A stretch of 64,000 nucleotides of DNA from an uncultured bacterium (GTDB taxonomy: Bacteria; Planctomycetota; UBA8742; UBA2392): NCBI GenBank assembly GCA_938014885.1, contig CALLQI010000015.1, forward strand, positions 1 through 64,000. The letters run 5' to 3'. The translations under genes and the position numbers were made by a program. The notes beneath the pieces are model-generated. The model saw nothing but the letters and a program-made list of their open reading frames with translations, made no database searches and was not told the origin of the DNA. Positions 54,997 to 62,739 of the stretch are shown one piece after another; within the stretch, counting starts at the first letter, position 1, and every line of letters begins with the position of its first letter.

Positions 54997-55308
54997 TTAC
55001 TCGTCGGCTTCAATCGTCACCGTCAGCGGGAACTTCTGCGCCCGCGCGTGGCTGACGGTCTGGTCGCGCTTGAGCTCCGCCACTTCCTGCGGGTAAACAC
55101 CCGCTACGCCCTGCCCCGTTTCGTGCACCTCAAGCATGACCTGCTTGGCCTTGTCGATGTCGTGGCCGAAAAACCGCATCAGCACGAATACCACAAACTC
55201 CATCGTGGTCTTGGTGTCATTGTGGAAGATCACCTTCCACATGGGCGCACGCTTGGACTTGATGTCCTCGACAACTTTGGGTTTTGGCAAGGTCTGCGTG
55301 TCAGGCAT
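54997..55308 (-). CDS. clpS: ATP-dependent Clp protease adaptor ClpS
   Basis: A 103-residue adaptor that hands N-degron proteins to ClpAP or ClpCP. Family features are an unstructured N-terminal tail, then WKVIFHNDTKTTMEFVVFVL with the HND residues that hold the N-terminal amino acid, LEVHETG with the conserved His, and the closing AELKRDQTVSHARAQKFPL. No clpA, clpC or aat gene is next to it. It is convergent with the cold-shock gene. Confidence 0.95.
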   Translation of the reverse strand: MPDTQTLPKPKVVEDIKSKRAPMWKVIFHNDTKTTMEFVVFVLMRFFGHDIDKAKQVMLEVHETGQGVAGVYPQEVAELKRDQTVSHARAQKFPLTVTIEADE

Positions 55309-55391
55309 GGCAGCATTCTAACCAACCCAAAAAGCAAACAAGACCCGGAAGCAATAGAGGTGTGCCCGCACGCGGCCCGCGCGAGTGGCAT

Positions 55392-55404
55392 CGGCTTCCA
55401 GCCG
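55392..55404 (-). repeat. GGA-loop hairpin before clpS
   Basis: On the minus strand CGGCT-GGA-AGCCG forms a 5-bp stem with a GGA triloop. It lies in the 124-base gap between the glycosyltransferase and clpS, which also holds a GC-rich imperfect repeat around 55365-55385. It has the same design as the hairpins at 29748 and 61045. Confidence 0.45.
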
Positions 55405-55432
55405 CCGGGGCACCCGCTCCGCTGGCTGGGGT

Positions 55433-56686
55433 TTACTTTGCTTCTTCGATCAGTTGGCAGGTTTGTTGCAGCCACTTCTGGGGCTCGAAGCGGGCTGCTG
55501 TCTGCTTGCAGTTGGCGGCGATTCTGCTGTCGCTGGTGATTCGCTCTACCGTCCTGGCGATCCACTTGGCCTTGAACCTTGCCGGCGGCGCGCCCGTGCC
55601 TATCCCCAGGTCGTGCACGCGGCTCAGGTTATCCAACTGGTCGTGCGCCATGTGCTGGATCAGGTGCGGAATGCCCGCGCGCATGGCCTGCGCGCAGGTG
55701 CCCACGCCGCCGTGGTACACCAGCGCGGCCGCACGGGGCAGCAGATCGGAGAACGGCGCCCAGATGAAGTGTCTCACGTTGGGGGGCAGCACGGCCGGGA
55801 TGGTCTCGGGATACTGGCTCAGCAGCAGCGCGGGCTTGCCCAGTTGCTGCATGGCGCGCGCGGACTCGGCAAAAAACTCGCTGCCGTGTGCCATGGCAGA
55901 CCCGGGCGTGAACACGACGGGCGGCTGGGCCTTCTCGTGGCATTCATCAAGGAAGCGTGTGAGCTCAGGCGGCATCGGCCGCGCGTCGCGGTCGTCGAAC
56001 ATGGGAAAGCCGGTCAGTCTGACCTGTGCGGGCCAATCGCGCTGTGGCGGTCCAAACCAGTCCGGGAACAGGCCCAGCGTAAGGTCCGGCGAGTGCCACC
56101 AGCTCCGGATCACGTCGCGCGCCGGCGCCAGCCCGTGCTTGCGGCGCACGGCGTTCAGGCCCGGCAGCACAATGCCGTCGGTGATGCGGCTGGCGATGCT
56201 CCACTGCAAGGCCTTGAACCACCCGGGCGCCCACTGCGGCGCGGGCGCGCCGTGGATGCGTGGCATGCGATGGCGCGAAAAGAAGATCGCCGGGGCCAGG
56301 TGCGCCGTCACCAGCGGCACGCCCAGCAGGTCGCGCGCGTTGCGAAACGCGAACGCCAGCGTGCCGGCCACGATCACAGTGTTGCCGGCATGGTTCAGCT
56401 CGCGCACGGCTTCGATCGCGGGTTCGTAGGTCTGGCTGATGGCCTCGCGGATCAGGGTTTCGAAGGCGCGCTTGGGGTGCCACAGGTCGGGGTTGGTGGT
56501 GACGCGCTCGAACTCGGCGGCTTTGCCGAACTCGCGGTAGCCAAGGCCGGCGGCTTGCACGCTGCGCTGGTAGTACTCGTTGATGACGCAGATGACTTCG
56601 TGGCCGCGGGCCTGCAATGCGCGACCCAGCCCAATGAAGGGGTGCACGTCGCCCGCACTTCCCATCGGTGCCAGCAGCACTCGCAT
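55433..56686 (-). CDS. GT1-family glycosyltransferase
   Basis: A 417-residue GT-B fold enzyme of the UDP-glycosyltransferase (MGT/CrtX/sterol glucosyltransferase) type. The N-terminal MGSAGDVHPFIGLGRALQAR loop and the C-terminal sugar-nucleotide box (APFSDLLPRAAALVYHGGVG, then AGIPHLIQHMAHDQ) match this class. It transfers a sugar to a small lipophilic acceptor. The divergent neighbour 99 bases away leads to a CruF-type carotenoid hydratase, so a carotenoid is a sensible acceptor (compare CrtX and CruG). The ATG at 56686 starts the first strand MRVLLAPMG. Confidence 0.88.
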   Translation of the reverse strand: MRVLLAPMGSAGDVHPFIGLGRALQARGHEVICVINEYYQRSVQAAGLGYREFGKAAEFERVTTNPDLWHPKRAFETLIREAISQTYEPAIEAVRELNHAGNTVIVAGTLAFAFRNARDLLGVPLVTAHLAPAIFFSRHRMPRIHGAPAPQWAPGWFKALQWSIASRITDGIVLPGLNAVRRKHGLAPARDVIRSWWHSPDLTLGLFPDWFGPPQRDWPAQVRLTGFPMFDDRDARPMPPELTRFLDECHEKAQPPVVFTPGSAMAHGSEFFAESARAMQQLGKPALLLSQYPETIPAVLPPNVRHFIWAPFSDLLPRAAALVYHGGVGTCAQAMRAGIPHLIQHMAHDQLDNLSRVHDLGIGTGAPPARFKAKWIARTVERITSDSRIAANCKQTAARFEPQKWLQQTCQLIEEAK

Positions 56687-56784
56687 GGCCCGCAGGATGC
56701 CCGCAAACGTGACCAGCGCAACCGTCGGTGCCTTGCTTGCCCCCGGGGTCTTCGGCGCTAGACTGCCCCGCTTGCCGAAAGGGC

Positions 56785-57705
56785 ATGATGGCACGGGTGC
56801 TGACAATCTTGCTGCTGTGTTGCGCGCCGCTGCTGGCGCAGGAGCAGCCGTCGCCGCCGATCGACGACATGAAGTTCGAGGTGCGGCGCCCCTTCCGCGA
56901 GACGCGCCACCCCAGTGAAACCCCACGCTATCGCGGCACCGGCGTGGGCGAGGTGGGGCTGGCGTACAACATTTTCTACACCGCGCGCAGCTACAACATC
57001 AGCGACATCCGCGGCTTGGACAACTCGCTGGCCTCAAGCTGGCTGTACTCGTTTGATCCCTGGGGCGTTGGCGGCCGCATACACATTGAGTGGCGCGTAA
57101 GCCCGGAGTGGCGGCTGTCGTTTCTGCCGCGCATTGATGTCGCGCACGGACTTTTGAATTCGAGCTACCACAACACCAACGAAATTGAAGGCCTGCCTTT
57201 CAGCCGCAACTACCGCAGTTCCAACGATATGCAGAAGCTGAGCGTGTACGCTGAGCTCGAGTTCGCGGCGCGTTGGCGATACATGTGGTTCATCACCAAG
57301 GTCGGCATGTGGTCCGTGTTCCGGCAGCGCGAAGTGCGCACCAATGATGTCCGGTATCGCGACAGCCAGCTTGGCAAACTGGGCAACATCAAAGACCGCA
57401 CGCGCACCGAGTGGGAGCAAGCCTATGTCTTCGGCGCGGCCACGGGCGTGGGCTTTGAGTTCTTCTTCCTGCCCGAAAGCTATCGCTTCATCGTGATGGG
57501 GCTGTGGCGTCCCTTCAACAATGTGGTCTGGCGCGAAAAGAGCGGGCTTAGCAACGGCTTTGAGTTCATGATCCGCTCGGCCGACTTTGAGCTTACCAAC
57601 CAAGTCGGCATCTTCTTTGAGATGGCGCTGCACCTGTACTGGCCGACGGACGAGTTCAACGACATCTACTACACACAGTTCAGCATCGGCGTGAAGTTCC
57701 GTTAG
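56785..57705 (+). CDS. outer-membrane-type beta-barrel protein
   Basis: A 306-residue exported protein with signal peptide MMARVLTILLLCCAPLLAQ. The mature part alternates hydrophobic and polar residues in long strands rich in Trp, Tyr, Phe and Arg (GLAYNIFYTARSYNISDI, WRYMWFITKVGMWSVF, YYTQFSIGVKFR at the C-terminus). The final aromatic residue and this pattern fit an outer-membrane barrel. The function is unknown. It starts 99 bases from the divergent glycosyltransferase and ends 10 bases before the CruF-type gene. Confidence 0.72.
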   Translation: MMARVLTILLLCCAPLLAQEQPSPPIDDMKFEVRRPFRETRHPSETPRYRGTGVGEVGLAYNIFYTARSYNISDIRGLDNSLASSWLYSFDPWGVGGRIHIEWRVSPEWRLSFLPRIDVAHGLLNSSYHNTNEIEGLPFSRNYRSSNDMQKLSVYAELEFAARWRYMWFITKVGMWSVFRQREVRTNDVRYRDSQLGKLGNIKDRTRTEWEQAYVFGAATGVGFEFFFLPESYRFIVMGLWRPFNNVVWREKSGLSNGFEFMIRSADFELTNQVGIFFEMALHLYWPTDEFNDIYYTQFSIGVKFR

Positions 57706-57715
57706 TGAGGCCGCG

Positions 57716-58645
57716 ATGGGCGAACTTTTCTGGTCGCTGACGCACCGCCCCTATGTGACGGCGTTTTTGCTGGGCTTCATTGCGCTCAGCTGGCTTGAGC
57801 AAGGCAAGCTGCGCACGGGCATCTGGCTTGTCACGGGCTATCTGGTGGCGCTGGTGTGCGAATGGGCGAGTGTGCACCCGGGCATCCGGCTGCCGTTCGG
57901 GTTTTACGTGTACAATGAAGAGGCGCTGCAGAACGACCTGCTGATCTTTGGCGTGCCGTTCTTTGACAGCCTGTCGTTTGCGTTTCTCAGCTACGTGAGC
58001 TTTTCGTTCGCGCAGTTCTTCATGTCGCCCCTGTGGCGGCGCGGCTTTGACGTGCAGCGCCTGACCGCGAGGCCGGTGCGCAACGGCGCGGGCGTGCTGT
58101 TCCTGGGCGCGTTTCTGATGACGGTCATCGACATCATCACCGACCCGGTGACGCACTTGGGCGAACACTGGTTTCTCGGGCGCATCTACCACTATCCCAC
58201 GCCGGGCTATCACTTCGATGTAACGCTGGCCAATTACGCCGGCTGGTTCTTCGTGGGCTGGGTCATCATCTTCATCAACCAGCGCATCGACGCCTGGCTG
58301 GCAAGGCGCGAACTGCTACGCGACAAACCGGCGCAGATCCCGTTCGTGCCCGCCAAAGGGCTGGGTGCGCCGCTGTTCTGGGCGGGGATCGTGCTGTTCA
58401 TGCTGGGCGTGAATGCCTACCTGGGCTGGTTCTACGACGCCGCCAGCATCGCCGAATCCGAGCGCGAAGCCTGGTTCGCCGAGGTGCGCAAGATGTTTCT
58501 AGCCAACTGCTTCGTGGCCGCACCAGTGCTGGTACTGGCCGCCATCCAACCCCTGAAGTCCAACGCCGCCCCAAGGCCCGAACAAATCGACGCCTGGCTC
58601 GCCGACTACCCCAACCCAAAGCTGAAAACCCTGCTCAAGGGCTGA
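57716..58645 (+). CDS. CruF-like carotenoid biosynthesis protein (DUF422)
   Basis: A 309-residue membrane protein with about seven hydrophobic helices. Conserved DUF422 points are the early CEWASVHPGIRLPFGFYVY, the LLIFGVPFFDSLSFAFLSY helix and DIITDPVTHLGEHWFLGRIY with YHFDVTLANYAGWFFVGW. CruF enzymes add water to the end of acyclic or monocyclic carotenoids; halophile members act in bacterioruberin synthesis. It starts 10 bases after the barrel gene with GAGG before its ATG. The divergent glycosyltransferase could then glycosylate the new hydroxyl. Confidence 0.82.
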   Translation: MGELFWSLTHRPYVTAFLLGFIALSWLEQGKLRTGIWLVTGYLVALVCEWASVHPGIRLPFGFYVYNEEALQNDLLIFGVPFFDSLSFAFLSYVSFSFAQFFMSPLWRRGFDVQRLTARPVRNGAGVLFLGAFLMTVIDIITDPVTHLGEHWFLGRIYHYPTPGYHFDVTLANYAGWFFVGWVIIFINQRIDAWLARRELLRDKPAQIPFVPAKGLGAPLFWAGIVLFMLGVNAYLGWFYDAASIAESEREAWFAEVRKMFLANCFVAAPVLVLAAIQPLKSNAAPRPEQIDAWLADYPNPKLKTLLKG

Positions 58646-58677
58646 GGCGCCGTGCAGACCAGCAGGCCAAGTTCTGT

Positions 58678-58706
58678 TTGGTCTCGTGTGGCTGTGGGGT
58701 TATGAT
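58678..58706 (+). promoter_or_regulatory. sigma-70-type promoter of the TPR lipoprotein gene
   Basis: TTGGTC (58678-58683) and TATGAT (58701-58706) are separated by 17 bases, the optimal spacing. Transcription would start near 58713, leaving a leader of about 42 nt with GGAGG before the ATG. This is the best-looking promoter by box match and spacing in the window. Confidence 0.65.
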
Positions 58707-58754
58707 CACGCCTTCGAAATATTGTTGAGACTTGTGCGCACGCGGGAGGATCAC

Positions 58755-61007
58755 ATGCGCTTTGGAACGCTTGTGCTGGCGTTGTTGCTGCTGGCTGGTT
58801 GCGAGCAGGAGTCCGCGCCGAATGTGCAGCAGGCTCCGGCCGTTGCGGAAACCAAGACGGAACGGGACGAAGCCGTCCGTGAGGCCTTCAAGGAAGGTTC
58901 CGCTGACCGCCGCGCTGACAGCGCCACCACGGCCGCCATCGCCGACGTGCTGCAGCGGCTTGGCAAGGCCGGCACCGACTGCGACGCCACTGCCGGACTG
59001 AAGCTGTTCGACCTTGAGTCCATGTGCGACCTCGTGCTGGCCAACGCCGGCATGGCCAACGCGAACGTCAAGCAGCGCGAAGCGTTCGTGAGCGGCATGC
59101 GCACGTCGGCGCAATCGGGCTGGTTCTCACGGGCGTCCGCAACGTTCATGTGGGCGCGGGTGAAGTTGCCGCGCGTTGACGTGTCCGGTGACGGCAGATT
59201 CGCCGTGGCCTATGCGCGGCTCGAGCAGGCCGAAGAAGGTGTGCTGACCAAGTTCCGGTTCTGGCTGGTGAATGGCGAGCAAGGTTGGCGTGTCTACGAC
59301 TGGGAGAACCTCAACATGTCCATCCGCATGTCGCGGATGGCGGGCAGCCTGATGGCCTCACAGACCGGGTTCATCGCGCCCGAGTGGACGCGCCATACCG
59401 ACAAACTCAACTACACGCGATATCTGATCGAACTTGGGGACTATGCCGGTGCACGCGCGAACCTGCGCCAGCTTGACCGCGTGATCTTCCCGTCTGAGAT
59501 CAACTCGGTGCTGCAGTACTACAACGGCATGCTGGAGGTCTACGAGCAACAGTATGCTAAGGGGCTTGAGTACCTCGACGCAGCCCTGCGCAACAAGCCC
59601 GAGTTTGCCGACGCACGCTACGGCCGCGGGCTTAGCCTGGCGGGGCTTGCCCGACATGAGGAAGCAATTGTCGAGTTCAAGTGGTACCTCGATACCCTCG
59701 GCAGCGACCCGCTGGCCCTTGGCGACTACGCAACCAGCCTGACACACCTTGACCGGCACGAAGAAGCCAAAGACCTTTACCGCGCGTCGCACCGCGATAC
59801 GCCGTCGGCCTTTGCGGTGGTGGGCGTGGCCATCTGCGAACCGGGGGAGGACTTCTCGGAACTCAAGCCGATGTTCGAGGCGCTGCCCAACCCGGCCACG
59901 GATTACCCGGAAATCGCCAAGGCATTGTGGGACGTCCACTTCCTGCCCGCCGCCCTCAAGGTCGTAAACGAGGCCTTCCGCGCCACGCACCCCGATGACC
60001 GCAACCTGCATTTGTGGTCGGGCAAGGTCGCCTACCACGAAGGCGACTTTGCCGAGGCAGCACGGCAGCTTCGGCCGATCCTGCCCAAGTCGCTGTCCGA
60101 AGACGATGAGATCATGCCGCTGTACCGCAGCGCCATGCTGTATTCGGGACAGGCCGTACAGGCCCTGCGCGATGAGGCCGGCAGCAAGGCCGCATTCACC
60201 GAACTGGCCGATGAGCTGTACTTCAACTTGAACGACATGCGCGCGCTGTGGGAACTGTGCCTGGCGTGGTACCCGGGACGTGAGAAAGAACCGCTGCTGC
60301 ACATGTACATGGCCTACGTGGATGAGGCGCTGGGACGGTACGGGCCCGCCGAAATCCGCATCGCGCGAGCCTACAAGCTTGCGCAGAAAGATGAGAAGCT
60401 GGCCAGTTCCATCCGCGAAGACTGGTTCGGGCTGCTGTACGCGCAGGGCCGCACGATTGAGGCCTACCTGAAGCTGCCGGGGCGCCCCAAGTCGTTCAAG
60501 GCGGCCACGGACCGCAGCACGCGCGACGGCAACGCCTTTATGCTGGAGTGCCTGCTGACGTTCCACGCCAAGCGCTATCCCGGCGACGCGGGCGTGCCGC
60601 TGGCCAAAGGAAACCTCGCCTTCCTGCGCGGTGAATGGGCGACTGCCGCGACGGAGCTGAACAACTACCTTGGCACCGCCATGCGCGACAAAGCCAAAGA
60701 CTGGCTGACGCTGGAGCGCTGCGTGCGCGCGGCGGTCCGCAGCAACAAGCAGGCGCTGGTTGAGCCGCGCTGCCGCCGCAAGGGTGAGCATCCGGACCAC
60801 TGGCTGCTGGTGCTGCTGTACGTTTCGTCGAACCAGCCCAAGAAGGCGCTGGACCAGCTTGATGCCTACCGCGCGTGGCTGGCTGACGACGAAGCCTACG
60901 CGGCGGCAATCCAGGACCTGTACACGGACGCGGACGTGGGCGAGACGATCCGGCGCATGGACTACAACAGCCTGCACCGGGCACATCCGCCGGCGAAGGG
61001 TGAGTAG
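58755..61007 (+). CDS. TPR lipoprotein
   Basis: A 750-residue exported lipoprotein. The lipobox L-L-A-G-C ends a 16-residue signal. Residues 25-210 form a domain with a beta-rich part (GDGRFAVAYARLEQAEEGVL, NGEQGWRVYDWEN). From about 220 on there are many TPR-like helix pairs (GDYAGARANLRQLDRVIF, KPEFADARYGRGLSLAGL, HPDDRNLHLWSGKVAYHEGD). GGAGG lies 6 nt before the ATG. The protein probably scaffolds a complex at the membrane surface; its partner is unknown. Confidence 0.88.
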   Translation: MRFGTLVLALLLLAGCEQESAPNVQQAPAVAETKTERDEAVREAFKEGSADRRADSATTAAIADVLQRLGKAGTDCDATAGLKLFDLESMCDLVLANAGMANANVKQREAFVSGMRTSAQSGWFSRASATFMWARVKLPRVDVSGDGRFAVAYARLEQAEEGVLTKFRFWLVNGEQGWRVYDWENLNMSIRMSRMAGSLMASQTGFIAPEWTRHTDKLNYTRYLIELGDYAGARANLRQLDRVIFPSEINSVLQYYNGMLEVYEQQYAKGLEYLDAALRNKPEFADARYGRGLSLAGLARHEEAIVEFKWYLDTLGSDPLALGDYATSLTHLDRHEEAKDLYRASHRDTPSAFAVVGVAICEPGEDFSELKPMFEALPNPATDYPEIAKALWDVHFLPAALKVVNEAFRATHPDDRNLHLWSGKVAYHEGDFAEAARQLRPILPKSLSEDDEIMPLYRSAMLYSGQAVQALRDEAGSKAAFTELADELYFNLNDMRALWELCLAWYPGREKEPLLHMYMAYVDEALGRYGPAEIRIARAYKLAQKDEKLASSIREDWFGLLYAQGRTIEAYLKLPGRPKSFKAATDRSTRDGNAFMLECLLTFHAKRYPGDAGVPLAKGNLAFLRGEWATAATELNNYLGTAMRDKAKDWLTLERCVRAAVRSNKQALVEPRCRRKGEHPDHWLLVLLYVSSNQPKKALDQLDAYRAWLADDEAYAAAIQDLYTDADVGETIRRMDYNSLHRAHPPAKGE

Positions 61008-61019
61008 TGCCGTCGTGTT

Positions 61020-61115
61020 GCGGGCATCTTGCCTGCATGCTGTTGTCGTGGCGCGGGACGCGCCACGACTGCGGACTGGAAGTCCACAACACGAACTGCT
61101 GCGGACTGGAAGTCC
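61020..61115. repeat. GGA-loop hairpin array
   Basis: Four stem-loops stand in a row with about 25-30 base spacing. GCGGGCA-TCT-TGCCTGC is at 61020-61036. GTCGTGGCGCG-GGA-CGCGCCACGAC, a perfect 11-bp stem, is at 61045-61069. GGACT-GGA-AGTCC occurs at 61073-61085 and again at 61103-61115. The last two belong to a direct repeat GCGGACTGGAAGTCCAC. Three of the four share the GGA triloop with elements at 29748 and 55392. Confidence 0.7.
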
Positions 61116-61155
61116 ACACCACTTGCTGCCCCGTATCGGTTGTGGCTTGGGTTGC

Positions 61156-61169
61156 TATAGTGCTCGCGT
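61156..61169 (+). promoter_or_regulatory. promoter of the DEAD-box helicase gene
   Basis: TATAGT followed at once by GCTCGCGT, the same 9-base T-GCTCGCGT context as at the cold-shock gene promoter. The -35 is not clear. The predicted leader is about 145 nt. Shared design for two RNA-remodelling genes suggests joint control. Confidence 0.5.
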
Positions 61170-61311
61170 CAGTGAGGGTCTCCCTTTCGGGTGGCCTGAT
61201 ATTTCCCTCCGATGATTTCGTGTTCTGTCCTTCGTGACATTGCCGACGACGTCTTCGGGCAATGGGGTTGCCGCGCTTGCTGATTGCGCGAACCCCGGAA
61301 CGAAAGTTTGC

Positions 61312-62640
61312 ATGAGTGAAGTTCTGTTTTCCGGCCTCGCGCTTGACGAGGCCCTGTTGCGTGCGTTGACCGAAGAGGGTTACGCCGCGCCTACCCCAAT
61401 CCAGCGCGATACGATCCCGCATGCCCTTGAAGGCGGCGACGTGCTGGCGATTGCGCCCACAGGCACGGGCAAGACGGCGGCGTTCACGCTGCCGCTGCTG
61501 CAGCGCCTGTCGCGGGCCAAGCAACCCGGCAACCGCCACGTGCGCGCGCTGATCCTTACACCCACCCGCGAGCTTGCCTTGCAGGTGCACGCCTCAATTG
61601 AGGCCTACGGCCGCCACCTGAACCTCAGCAGCACCGTGGTCATGGGCGGCGTGAACATGGGCCCGCAGATCAAGGCCCTGCGCCGCGGCGTGGACATCCT
61701 GATCGCGACCCCCGGCCGCCTGCTCGATCTTATGGAGCAAGGCGTCGCGCGCATTGAACGCGTGAACACGTTCGTGCTGGATGAAGCCGACCGCATGCTC
61801 GACATGGGTTTCATCCACGACGTGAAGCGCATCTGCGCCAAGGTGCCAAGCCAGCGCCAGACTCTGTTCTTCTCAGCGACGATGCCGGCTGCCGTCACCG
61901 AGCTTGCCAACTCGCTGCTGCGTGACCCGCTGCGCGTGGAAGTCGCCATCGCGCCGATCACCCGCCCCAAGATTGAACAGCGCGTGATTTTCGTGGACCA
62001 GGGTGCCAAGCAAGCCCTGCTTACGGGCCTGCTGCGGCACTTCGACAAGGGCCGCGTGCTGGTGTTCGCCCGTACCAAGCACCGTGCCGACCGCATTGTG
62101 CGCAAGCTGGGCCAGGACCGCGTGAAGGCAGGCGCGATCCACAGCAACAAAACGCAAGCTCAGCGCCAGCGAATCTTGGCCGACTTCACCGAAGGCCGCG
62201 TGAAGGTGCTGGTGGCCACGGACATCGTGGCGCGTGGCATTGACGTGGAAGGCATCAGCCACGTCATCAACTTTGACCTCAGTGACGAGCCCGAAAATCA
62301 CATCCACCGTATCGGCCGCACGGCGCGCGCCGGGGCGGAAGGCATCGCGATTTCGTTCTGCGACGCCGACGAGGTGGAAAAGCTGTGGCAGGTCGAACGC
62401 CTGCACGGCGAGGCCCTGCCCAAGGACACCGGCCACCCGGCGTACAACCCGAACATCGAAAAGGCCTACCTCGAGTTCTGCAACCGTCGCGGCGGCAAAG
62501 GCTCAAGCGGTCCTTCCAAATCAGGCAAGTCCGGCGGCAACCGCCGTCGAGGCCAAGGGCAAGGCGGACAGGGCGGGCAGAACGCCAACCGCCGTCGCCG
62601 TGGTCGTCGCGGCCGCCGGCCCGTGGGTGCTTCGGCGTAG
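61312..62640 (+). CDS. DEAD-box RNA helicase (RhlE-like)
   Basis: A 442-residue ATP-dependent RNA helicase. All motifs are present: the Q motif GYAAPTPIQRDTIP, motif I APTGTGKT, Ia PTRELALQ, GG, TPGRLLDL, II VLDEADRMLD, III FFSATMP, IV LVFARTKHRAD, V ATDIVARGIDVEG and VI HRIGRTARAG. The C-terminal tail is rich in Gly, Arg, Gln and Asn (GGQNANRRRRGRRGRR) and should bind RNA. The ATG gives MSEVLFSGLALDEALL, the RhlE-type opening. No ribosome site is seen. The long leader and cold-shock-like promoter suggest a role in RNA remodelling. Confidence 0.95.
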   Translation: MSEVLFSGLALDEALLRALTEEGYAAPTPIQRDTIPHALEGGDVLAIAPTGTGKTAAFTLPLLQRLSRAKQPGNRHVRALILTPTRELALQVHASIEAYGRHLNLSSTVVMGGVNMGPQIKALRRGVDILIATPGRLLDLMEQGVARIERVNTFVLDEADRMLDMGFIHDVKRICAKVPSQRQTLFFSATMPAAVTELANSLLRDPLRVEVAIAPITRPKIEQRVIFVDQGAKQALLTGLLRHFDKGRVLVFARTKHRADRIVRKLGQDRVKAGAIHSNKTQAQRQRILADFTEGRVKVLVATDIVARGIDVEGISHVINFDLSDEPENHIHRIGRTARAGAEGIAISFCDADEVEKLWQVERLHGEALPKDTGHPAYNPNIEKAYLEFCNRRGGKGSSGPSKSGKSGGNRRRGQGQGGQGGQNANRRRRGRRGRRPVGASA

Positions 62641-62739
62641 CCCGGCTGCTTGCTTCGGACCTGAATCGCGCTAATTCTGCGTCATTGCCAACTGCGCCAC
62701 TGCCCCGGCGGGATGCCGGTGCCCTGACTGGAAACACAC

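Larger units (their letters stand above)
61008..61311 (+). other. 304-base gap before the DEAD-box gene
   Basis: The first ~110 bases hold the GGA-loop hairpin array (61020-61115). A promoter follows at 61156, and about 145 nt of leader run up to the ATG. Short frames here translate into Cys-rich repeats that come from the hairpin array and are not credible genes. Confidence 0.65.

Noticed and set aside
61007..61237. 76-codon Cys-rich frame after the TPR lipoprotein
   Set aside because: Its repeats come from translating the GGA-hairpin array; it has no ribosome site and spans the helicase promoter.
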